From positions 6,631,731-6,695,730 of the forward strand of contig OY365817.1 in the NCBI GenBank assembly GCA_959347315.1: 64,000 nt of DNA, in the 5' to 3' direction. Under the pieces are notes generated by a model. That model was given only the letters and a program-made list of their open reading frames with translations, made no database searches and was not told the origin of the DNA. Shown piece after piece: positions 55,231-64,000 of this stretch. Source of the DNA: Bimastos eiseni (lineage: Eukaryota; Annelida; Clitellata; Crassiclitellata; Lumbricidae). A program made the translations under genes and the position numbers. Position 1 is the stretch's first letter; each line of letters begins with the position of its first letter.

Positions 55231-57518
55231 ATGGAATCCAATAAAGTAGGTAAATCGATTATGGGTGGCCAATTTACGTTTAAAACAGATAAATTAGTTG
55301 TCTGCCGATACTGCAAGCAAGAATTGCATTACCACCGGAGTAATTCGTCGTTGTCGTACCATCTGCGGTCCAAGCATGCCTTCGTTGCACGTGCTTTGGG
55401 AAAATCGAAGGATGTTGTAAGGGAAACTCAACGCCAACCGACGCTGGTGAACATGCAGGCCCAAAGTAAACCAATGGATCAGAGAAAATATGATGCGATT
55501 ACCAATGCAATTGCACATTGGATTGCACGCAACGGCAAACCCATTAACATTGTTAATGATGAAGGGCTGCAGGATGTTCTGCGCATAGCAGCGGGAAATC
55601 AGTCGTATACACTTCCTTCTAGGACTGTCATTGATGTCAGAATTGATGACTTGTACAAAAATGAAAAGAGCAAAATACAGCAGCTGCTTGACACTGCAGT
55701 TTGTGAAGCTCTTACTGCAGATTTTTGGTCATCTGTTGCTAACCAAAGCTACCTTGGAGTGACTGGTTACATGATAGACTCTATGTGGGTTCTTCATTCC
55801 TTTGCCCTTACTGTCCACCATGTTGAAGATTGGCACTATTCCGTAGCATGTGCTGAACATTTCACATCGGTTGCAGAAGCCTGGGGAGTCGATGAAAAGG
55901 TGACAACAATTGGAACTAACAACGCACGCAATATGATAGCAGCAGTTGGGCAACTTCCATTCGAACACATGCCGTGCATCGCACATATTCTACAGCTGTC
56001 TGTCAACAAAGCACTGTCCGAATCAGGTGTAGATAATTTGTTGGTTAAGTGTAGAAAATGGTGGGTCATTTCAAACACAGTCCTGCCAACAATGTAGAGC
56101 TGAAAGATCAGCAACTACGTTTGAAGTTGAAACAACAATCGTTGATTCAGGATGTGCCTACTCGGTGGAACTCCACCCTACAGATGATTGAGAGGCTTCT
56201 TCAAAACAAAAAAGCTGTCTTTGCAACCCTTGGCCAACAGAATCATAAGCATAAACTGGAACTTCTCACAGAATCCGAATGGAAAAAACTTCGCATTCTT
56301 CAGACACTGCTGGAACCGAGTCGTTATGCCACTGAATTACTTGGCGGAGAACGTAACATTTCGTGTTCCGTTGTTCTACCAACACTCTGCCATCTTTTTC
56401 ATGCATTGACTGTCTCTGAAGATGACCCGCTCTATGTTGTAAAATTCAAAACCACTTTTACAACTGATCTCCAAACTCGTCAACAAAACTGCAACTTTCG
56501 CTGGTTGTATCTTGCCACAGTCCTAGATCCACGTTTTAAAAGACTAAAGTGCCTACCGAAAGATACGAGAGATGAAGTTTGGACTGAGCTGCAAATCCTA
56601 GTCTCCAATGGTGAAGAGAAATTAAAGGAGCAGATATCAGCATCCAGCCCCGGTATGCTATTGTTTCTCTGATTGAACTTTATTTTGTGCATGTGTCTGT
56701 TGCTTAACTTGTTTGTGATTTTATTGTAGTTACAAATTAAGTCTGCAAAAAGCGTTTCCATATAATTCATCTCCCAATCATCTAGTCATTTATCTCCTGA
56801 TGCTTCTCATTTATTTTGCTCATATCATTTCTATTTTTCTCCATCATGACTCATCACATTGCTTCATTCCTGATAAAATTGTGTCTAATCATTATGTCAA
56901 TGGCTATACCATACTTCTACTCTGCAAGCTGACATTATGCACTCATCGTTGTGAGAATAAAAGAATGTCTATGTTTCTAGGGGGCCACAGAGTATTATAT
57001 TGTTTAATATAATAGGCGCCTTGCATGGCTGCCGACAATTAAATTTGACTCCTATGATAACTTGCCATCATTCATTCATTCTGTCTGTAGTCATACTGCA
57101 TTGTAATTTGAACATAAATTATTATAATGTGAAATAAATAAATATTCAAATATAATTAAGTTGGATTTATATTTTGTTTATTTTAGATTCTGCCAAAAAG
57201 CGCATGAAATTTTATGAACATTCGTTCGACTCTGATGATGACAAGCCATTGATTCCAAGACCCAAATCAAATTCAGATGCGCTTCTTCGCTACAAAGATG
57301 CACCGGAAGTTGATGTGGATTCTTGTCCACTGCAGTGGTGGAGGGACCATTCTGACACTCACAAAGTGCTTGCTAGCATAGCAAGGAAATACCTGGCTTC
57401 TCCTGCCACAACTGTTCCTTGCGAACATTTATTCTCACTCTCTGGGAACATTCTAAATAAGAAACGAGCATCTCTGTCAACTGACAATGTTGATAAACTT
57501 GTTTGTCTAAGCAACTGA
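55231..57518 (+). pseudogene. hAT transposase (BED-finger/ZBED type), two exons, one frameshift
   Basis: Cut-and-paste transposase, ~580 codons in all, a normal hAT length. The ATG at 55231 is preferred over upstream near-cognates. Exon 1 (55231-56652): a BED-type finger (VCRYCKQEL...LRSKH), LTADFWSS with the first catalytic Asp, GTNNARNM where the family has GTDNA, and CIAHILQLSVNKAL. A one-base loss in the A run near 56050-56056 shifts the frame. DVPTRWNSTLQMIERLL and ATVLDPRFKRL follow. Exon 2 (57187-57518) holds QWWRDH, SPATTVPCEHLFSLSGNILN (third acidic residue) and NKKRASLS, the dimerisation region. Both the frameshift and the Asp-to-Asn change (55918-55920) argue it is inactive; the frameshift could be a sequencing slip. 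Confidence 0.88.
56653..57186 (+). other. Intron of the hAT transposase gene
   Basis: 534 bp with GT at 56653 and a pyrimidine-rich TTTGTTTATTTTAG at the 3' end. Splicing joins a phase-1 codon (G|AT) and links EKLKEQISASSP to DSAKKRMKF in frame. Confidence 0.85.
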
Positions 57519-57718
57519 CTGAATTTGAAGCTGTAGACTGTTGCAGTTTAAGATTAAGGGACTTGTTTTAAACCTTTGATTGAATTGTTTTAATTCTGAA
57601 CTTTAGTACATGTAGTTATTCATTATATCTGTGTTTTGCTGAATTATTAAACCTTTTAAGAAACGTTAAAGTATGTCAATGAATATGCAATTAATCGAAA
57701 TGCAGCCCTATATAAAAT

Positions 57719-59767
57719 ACATACAGAACTTTGAGCCTGAAAAGAAGTGTCGTTCTTGTTGACAATGTTCAGTTGACTTATGCACTCCACTGAATCTGCA
57801 TCGAAGAGTTGCGTCAAAACCTTCTGGATAAAGTATCCAGTATTGGTCACTTTGTTTTCTCTGGTCTGTAAAAATAGTATAAAACTACTGAGAATGACTC
57901 ACATGAAATAAAACTTCATATAGCAGCTTTTTTAGTTTTTCATCATCATTGCTTTCTCTTCCGTCTTGCTTCAGCAGACACTATGAATGGTTTTAACACA
58001 TTGGCTGCAGGATCAATTATTGTCCACACGCGGCGGCCTTATTAGCGGCTATCGGAAATTATTGAGAGCAGGTGGCAGCCCTATCGGCAATAAGCAATAA
58101 TGTGAAGATATTGGAAAGCATTTGTAATTTATAGTAACATTTTACTGTTCTGTACTCTTTTCTACTCTGTAGTAACCTGGCTAAAAGTCTGCAGTTGAAT
58201 GATAATCCTCATAACACGGTACGACACAGAGGCTTAGAAGGACATGTGCAGCAGAAATAACGTGTCTCTTTGCACTGTCCACGCTTGTACCACACAACCC
58301 ATCTATGACTTGGTGACTGTTTGCACTCAGTGGGCGGTTGTAAGTCCATGTTGTGTTGTCCTGCCAATCGTGATAGCTAACAGACAGCTAGGAAGCTGAC
58401 GCACGACAGAGCATACACCACTGCAGTACACACTAAAATGTTCATCGCTATGCTCTAGCTTGCAACATGCACCACGTGTAGAACTTTCCGTTAGTAAATG
58501 CATGCATATACATAGCATACACAGTGCATACATAGCATATACGTATTATCCGTATGAGCATATACATAGTATTATATACATACACAATCCATACATACAT
58601 TGAACATACATATATTTTCCTTTGGTACAACTTTCCCCAACCGCCTCGTAAGAGGCTGCCAAGAGACCGCGTGTATATATATATATATATATATATATGG
58701 CTTCAGGTTACAATGGCAGCATGCATCGTTAAGCACCAGGCAGTCATATTTGCATCTGAGACATGGTAGAAAAGATTCCCAGGACGCTGATTAGCCAATT
58801 TTATAGCAATGTAGTTGGGCATGCTGAATGACAGCAGTTACCGTCAGTCACGTGCTGCGAAGTGAAATGATTGACGTAATTATTATGTCAGTCGCGCTCA
58901 AAGTGTTTTTCAGCAAGCTTGCATCCTTGCTCACTCGTAAGCAATGCGGCCAAAACTCTAAACGCCAAAAGTCTAATCAGGGCTGGGGTACAATCTTTTA
59001 GCCCATGTACTAATAGCTGCTGCCTTTAACATCTTAAGTGGATCTGTTAATTAATGGATATTGAAATGATCATTAGTTCCGCACCTTGTCACTGGCCACA
59101 ATGATAATTAATCCACTTTTGCTTAAGTAATTTCAATTTTTGCCTAAATGGCAGAATAGAATTTGACTAATAATTTCTAGCATGTTGGAGCTTACTGTAT
59201 GTCACAGAGTTCCCTCATTGTTCGGATTATCAAAGACAGGTTTCTCTTGACTGTCACTCAAGTCGATGTTCATATAAGAAACTTTAATAAAAAAGGAAAT
59301 TAATATGTACATCGAAGATATAATAGATTATCAAGTGTTGATGAGAACGTAAGCAACGTCGTGTCCCATGTCTCTACTCGATACCAATCAGAGGATCCTT
59401 ACTGTTCTGTCCCACAGATATTTATACTATGCCTAAGATCCTCTATTCGCTTAAGGTGGCCTTTGATGCTGGGCATCGAAGGGATCTGTACGGGCTTGAT
59501 TGCCTCGATGTCGCGTTAGGGTATATTAAGTCTCACGACAGCATGCATTCATAACAGTTCTGTTGACTGGAACGTTGGCGCTCGGGAACTGGTTTGGAAC
59601 TGGTTTGGAACTGGTTTGGTCAGGACCAGCGCCCCTTCTGTCGTTCCTCGTCTTCGTATGTACAGGTGATCGCCTCCGGCTGTTGATTGACCCAGATCGC
59701 CATTAGGGTCCTTGACAGAGGTCGTCTGTGTCATCGCGGTCCGATGTTGCCTCCCATCACGACACTG
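57719..59767. other. Unassigned 2-kb stretch with short repeats
   Basis: No coding family recognised. It contains a TA repeat at 58673-58698, CATA-rich sequence at 58500-58615 and three tandem GGAACTGGTTT units at 59587-59621. The segment 59260-59760 has an LTR-like feel (GTAGGGTATATTAAG similarity to 9063-9095) but no pair was found. Confidence 0.35.
58673..58698. repeat. TA dinucleotide repeat
   Basis: Thirteen TA units. Confidence 0.95.
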
Positions 59768-59775
59768 TTTATGAG

Positions 59776-60719
59776 AGCAGTTCTCAACCTTTTTATTTCT
59801 GTGACCTCTGATAACATTTATAACATTGTGGCTACCCCAACTATAAAATTTATTGTGTTTCTGCCTTCACCACATTTTTATTGCCATGCGTTTCCCTTCT
59901 AACAATTTGATAATCCACACATCATGCATAACAGCATAATCAATAATTAATTAACAGACCAATTTTTAATTTGCTGGTTGCAATAATTTTATTGAATGAA
60001 TCATACATAGTACAAGAAATGGGTAAAGATTACTTTCAGTCGCCATAGTATAGTAGGCTTAGTTAGTACAATAATCATGATCACATAAATATTAAATATG
60101 AGAAACTAAACTGACTACTGTTTTCTTAATTTCAAATTCCTGAAAGCTCCAGTCGACCTCTGGCAAATCGGGGCCTAGGACATTCCTCCCTGGACATTAC
60201 CTTGGACATTACGCCCCTCAGGACGTTACGCCCGGACATTACCCCCCTTCCATTACATAATTAATGCGCAATGTTGATGATACTAATAAATCAAAATTTA
60301 TTAGAAATTCATCAAAATATACATTGTCCGGTATTAAATGAACCTATTACATCATCTGTAACTTTTACTTTTGCTTTACATTCACTCATGTTTTACCGTT
60401 TGTCACATTCATAGCTTGTAACGCCATTTGAATTTCACCTCAGATATTTTTTAAAGCACAGTTAAATGACAGCTATTAACATTAAATAATGTTTATTAAG
60501 TAATTTGTAAATTAATCTTAATTACTCTTAATTTGTTAACAAATCCTTCAGTTCAAATTTGTTTTAAAGCACAGTTCAAGCTATGGGGAGATAATGTCCG
60601 AGATAATGTCCAGAGGTAATGTTCGAGGAAAATGTCCGGGGGGGGGGTAATGTCCGGGGGGGGGGTAATGTCCTGTTCCCGGCAAATTGTAAGGTGCCCC
60701 CATAGGTTGAAAACACTGG
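59776..60719. mobile_element. Non-autonomous hAT element, split by a Foldback-like insertion
   Basis: Left end AGCAGTTCTCAACC; right end (reverse complement) CCAGTGTTTTCAACC. Flanks TTTATGAG (59768-59775) and TTTATAAG (60720-60727) agree at 7 of 8 bases. Removing the 510-bp insert and one TSD leaves ~425 bp and restores the block TTTGCCAGAGG seen in the related fragment at 9950-10080. Confidence 0.8.
60171..60680. mobile_element. Foldback/Mutator-like element C (510 bp)
   Basis: Ends GGGCCTAGGAC and (reverse complement) GGGAACAGGAC, each followed by tandem GGACATTACCCCC-type units, including two with C9-C10 runs. The 9-bp TSDs GGCAAATCG (60162-60170) and GGCAAATTG (60681-60689) match at 8 of 9. 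Same architecture as elements A and B but a different subrepeat sequence; the interior is AT-rich and non-coding. Confidence 0.82.
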
Positions 60720-60774
60720 TTTATAAGTTCATATAGTGTACACATTCTTCATTTCTGCTGCAGACACATCATGT

Positions 60775-60985
60775 CGACGTGACCTATGCAAAGGCATTCA
60801 GAAGACTGGACTTACTGGTCAAAGCCTATGTGAAGGCATTAGTAATGGTGGGTTTCCTAATCAAAGCCTACATGAAGGAATTAGGTATGCTGAATTTCCT
60901 GAGTTTCCTCATCGAGGTCTATGTGAAGGAATCAGGTATGCTGAGTTTCCTCATCAAGGCCTACGTGAAGGCATTAGATAGGCTG
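60775..60985 (+). repeat. 42-bp minisatellite, about five units
   Basis: Unit ATCAAGGCCTACGTGAAGGC plus 22 more bases; one unit carries a 9-bp insertion, so all lengths stay multiples of three. Two frames are open across it (60736-60981 and 60779-61012). It ends ~25 bp before LINE sequence begins. Confidence 0.9.
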
Positions 60986-61011
60986 GGCTTCCTGATCGTC
61001 ATGTCGAAATA

Positions 61012-64000
61012 ATCCATGGTTCTGTTCTGCAAGCTCTAAAATCATCGCGCCATCGCCTGGAACGAGCATACAAACGAACACACGATGTATCCATTCTCAG
61101 TAGACTAAAAACTGTAACAAACAGATACCACAGCCAACTTCTCTCAGCAAAGAAACACTACCTATCATATCTCATTCACTCAAATTCATCCAACCCTCGA
61201 AATCTTCGGAAAACTGTTAATATTCTTCTCCACTGCAGCTCTTCTAATTCTCTTCCAAACTCTATTCCACATGCACCCATTGCCGACTCTTTTGCATCTT
61301 TCTTCATTGACAAAGTATCCTGTCTCCATCTCACATTACAGACTCTCTTATCACAATCATCATTAGACGATAATGGCGACACAATTTTGCCACTTGGTAC
61401 ATCTTTTGACTAATGATGAAGGAATCATAACCCTCATCCAAGTCTCTCAAAACAAACAATGTGACCTCAACCCAATTCCAACCTCCTTACTAAAACACTG
61501 TGCAACTCTTCTCATTCCTACAACTACAAAGGTCATCAACCTGTCTCTATCAACCGGCACTTTTCCTATGCTTTTCAAGGACTCCATTGTTAAACCACTC
61601 CTCAAAAAACCATCCTTAGACAAAGAACTTCTGTCCAACTACCGGCCAATTTCTAATCTCTCTTTCTTATCCAAACTCTCGGAATGGGTTGTCCTCTCTC
61701 GTCTCAATGGCTTCCTAACCTCAAACAATCTCCTCAACCCAAATCAATCTGCATACACGAAACATCACTCTATGGAAACACTCCTCACCTCACTATACAA
61801 CAAACTTGTTATGGCGATAGGTCGCCAACAAGTGTTTTGTCTATGTCTCTTAGACATTTATGCCGCCTTCGACACCATAGACCATGCCATTCTTAACAAA
61901 CGCCTTTTGTCTACATTTGGAATCACTGGTACTGCCCTATAATGGATCAAGTCATACCTTTCTTCACACTCTTTCACTGTCAATGAAAGTCATTCATCTA
62001 GTCCTCACAGCCTCACCTGTGGTGTTCCTCATGGTTCCTGGGCCTCTTTTATTCATTCTGTACACCTCCCCACTCAGCAAAATCAGTTCCTTGTCTTCTG
62101 TAGATCATCACCTCAACGCTGACGATACACAAACTGTTCTTATCTTTCTCCTCTCAATCACTTACAGATGCAATAAATCACATTCAAAACACCATCGCCC
62201 TCATATCAACTTGGATGACCACCAACCTGCTCTGTCTAAACCCTTCAAAAACAGAATTTCTCATCATTGGCCTCCGTGAGCAATTGAACAAACTTACCTG
62301 CCCAAACGACCTTCTTCAAACAAACCCAACTTATCCTGTGCCTTACTCTTCTCCTGTCCGCAATCTTGGAGTCACCTTCGATAAGAACCTTACCTTTTCT
62401 GACCACATCACTCAGCTATAACGCACCTGCTATATGCACATCTGGGACCTTCGTCGATTGCGCCCAATTCTTAACTACAAGACTGCATGCACAATAGCCA
62501 CAACAATTGTTCACTCAAAACTAGATTATTGCAAATCTCTCTTTCACAACATTGATTCCTCACAAATAAGACACCTCCAAACAATTCAGAATGCTCTTGC
62601 TCGCGCAGTCACCAAAACCCCAAATCACCACCTCTGTCTTAAAATCACTTCATTGGCTTAAATTTCCTCAACACATCCATTACAAAACTGTATCTATCAC
62701 CTACAATGCACTTCAAACCTCTCAACCTTCTTACATTTGTCAACTCCTTACAATTCAACTGCCCAGATCAACTCGCTCAGCGTCATATCTTTTTCTATCT
62801 CGACCTCCAGTCTCTTCGTCTCTGTAATTCTGCAACCACTTCTGCAACCGCTCCTAAGTCTTGACTTGACTTATCCTTCCTCATTACTGCGGATCGGAGA
62901 CCAGAGCCAAAGACATCATTTTCCTCCATCTCACTCTGTCCCCCGCACTCCTGATGCAATCCGCTCTCGACAGTCTCATCCACTCCTCGATGTCATCCAT
63001 CCACCGTCTTCTAGGTCTACCCCGTGCTCTTTTACCATCCACATAACCCTGTAGTATGAAGGCCGGCAAACCGTCCGCTCTGACAATGCGTCCGAAATAG
63101 TTCAACTTCCTTCCCTTCACCACCTCCAATAATCTATGGTCCGGTTGTGCTTCCTGCAGTATGGGCTCATTTGTTCTGTGCTCCCTCCAGTTGACTTTCA
63201 GCATCCTTCTGTATGTCATCATTTCAAAAGCTGATATTCTTCTTTTGTCCTGAGCCTTCAGTGTCCATGTCTCGCACCCATACATCGCCACCGACCACAC
63301 CATCGTCCTCATAACTCTTGCCTTCAACCAAGTTCCAATTGATCTGTCCCTCCATATGACAGCAAGCAATCCCACAGTCGCTCTCGCCATTCCTAGTCTG
63401 GCTCTTATCTCTCCACTTCCATCCCCTGTTTCCTCCTGCGATGCTCCCAAGTATTGGAAAGATTCCATCTGCTCCAAGAGTTCCCCGTTACATGTGATCT
63501 CCATATTCTCTACTCGCTCTCATTACCTTCGTTTTTTGTGTGTTTATTTCCAGTCAATATAACTTAGATATCTCGTTTATCCTGTCATCTGCGTATTGTA
63601 GGTTGTTTATTACTCGTCCACTTTAGTCTATATGCTGCACCAAACCCTCTGGAACGGACTCCCAAAAGAACTCCGTCAGGTTGCTTATCTTCACATTACA
63701 CATCCAAATATAACCTCTCCTCCGCTTTCACTATCCCCTGCTACTTTATATTCATGACTAAAAACCGAACTCTTTAATGTGTCCTATCCAGGTTCTACTC
63801 CTGCGCCACCACATGACCACCCTCATCATCGACTACCACCATAGCACTATGCTGTCTCCTCGGCTTGAATCCCTGGATTTCAACCCGGCACCAAAACGAA
63901 ACGAGAGGATTGGCTATTGCGGACTTGATTTGGTATAGCGCCGGTGAATAAGCTGGTCTCCCTGACGTGGCTTTTGAGGGTACTGAGAAATTTTTGAAGA
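61012..64000 (+). pseudogene. CR1/L2-like LINE (F3), linker to 3' end, split
   Basis: It starts in the endonuclease-RT linker (LKSSRHRLERAYKRTHDVSI), then CDLNPIPTSLLKHCATLLIP, LSNYRPISNLSFLSKLSEWV, NPNQSAYTKHHSMETLL, motif A LLDIYAAFDTIDHAIL (~61855), a LTCGVPHGS motif B and a degraded catalytic box near 62115. SLHWLKFPQHIHYKTVSITY and SRPPVSSSL lead to ~62870, where an antisense LINE intervenes (62880-63625). The F3 coding resumes at ~63630 with the LWNGLPKELRQVA block. The 3' UTR (AATAAGCTGGTCTCCCTGAC) reaches 64000. The 189-codon frame 61373-61942 is intact; elsewhere frameshifts occur. Confidence 0.88.
62880..63625 (-). pseudogene. RTE/L1-like LINE (F1) 3' part inserted in the F3 LINE
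   Basis: Minus strand: LQYADDRINEI (catalytic box, ~63595), LEINTQKTKVM, then a 206-codon open frame (63504-62884) with MESFQYLGA, MYGCETWTLKAQDKRRISAF, EMMTYRRMLKVNWREHRTNE, VVKGRKLNYFGRIV, KRARGRPRRRWMDDIEEWM. This is the full post-RT C-terminus of the F1 type and the best preserved F1 piece here. It is 5'-truncated just before YADD. The antisense insertion splits the F3 LINE between its RT and C-terminal blocks. A clear TSD was not identified. Confidence 0.88.

Larger units (their letters stand above)
54926..57710 (+). mobile_element. Nearly complete hAT transposon (2785 bp)
   Basis: Perfect 8-bp TSDs TATAAAAT at 54918-54925 and 57711-57718. Terminal inverted repeats are TAGGGCTGCGCGTTAATCG on the left and TAGGGCTGCATTTCGATTAA on the right (reverse complement). 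The transposase gene fills most of the interior in the plus orientation. Exact TSDs and few disabling changes suggest a fairly recent insertion. Confidence 0.95.

Overview
The window looks like repeat-rich intergenic DNA from an invertebrate animal. I found no intact host protein gene, rRNA, tRNA or CRISPR. Almost all recognisable coding sequence belongs to decayed mobile elements: APE-type LINEs (RTE/L1-like and several CR1/L2-like families), a LINE family with a restriction-like endonuclease (RLE), Ty3/gypsy elements, hAT DNA transposons, Foldback/Mutator-like elements, and a fossil protein-primed DNA polymerase B of Maverick/Polinton type. One hAT transposase gene has a canonical GT-AG intron. 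Long 3-bp, 2-bp and 4-bp microsatellites and AT-rich spacers fit a metazoan genome. I cannot name the phylum with confidence.

Layout. At 1-5430 and 14312-19083 lies a near-identical 4.8-kb direct duplication carrying LINE, gag and LTR fragments; copy 2 (14312-19083) continues into native LINE sequence at both ends, so it looks like the source. Between the copies are a CR1-like LINE (5560-7300), two tandem-repeat arrays (7440-7830, 9165-9650), a hAT fragment, a Foldback-like element (10321-11044) and a LINE tail (12790-13109). A decayed Polinton-type PolB occupies 19640-22760. A non-autonomous hAT with perfect 8-bp target-site duplications (TSDs) follows at 23421-24257, then an antisense gypsy integrase (24290-24780) and a gypsy LTR-gag-protease-integrase fossil that lacks reverse transcriptase (25738-28960). 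A larger Foldback-like element lies at 29815-31778. Next to it, at 31846-34276, is a long inverted-repeat element whose loop holds a broken rhodopsin-type GPCR coding sequence.

From 35.6 to 45.8 kb the minus strand is a stack of 5'-truncated RLE-LINE copies, each ending in an ATT-type microsatellite; in three clear cases the next copy begins directly at that microsatellite. One copy is split by a hAT element (40745-42749), and the LINE reading frame resumes exactly across the hAT when one TSD is removed. From 46 to 54.8 kb are CR1-like LINE copies, some nested, on both strands. At 54926-57710 is a nearly complete hAT transposon with 8-bp TSDs, terminal inverted repeats and a two-exon transposase carrying a one-base frameshift and a probable catalytic Asp-to-Asn change. 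At 59776-60719 is another hAT with a Foldback-like element inserted in it. The window ends in a CR1-like LINE (61012-64000) interrupted by an antisense RTE/L1-like LINE.

The genes do not form a pathway. What the window records is layered insertion, several steps of which can be ordered in time from nested elements and TSDs. All element calls come from reading translated sequence by eye; no database search was run.
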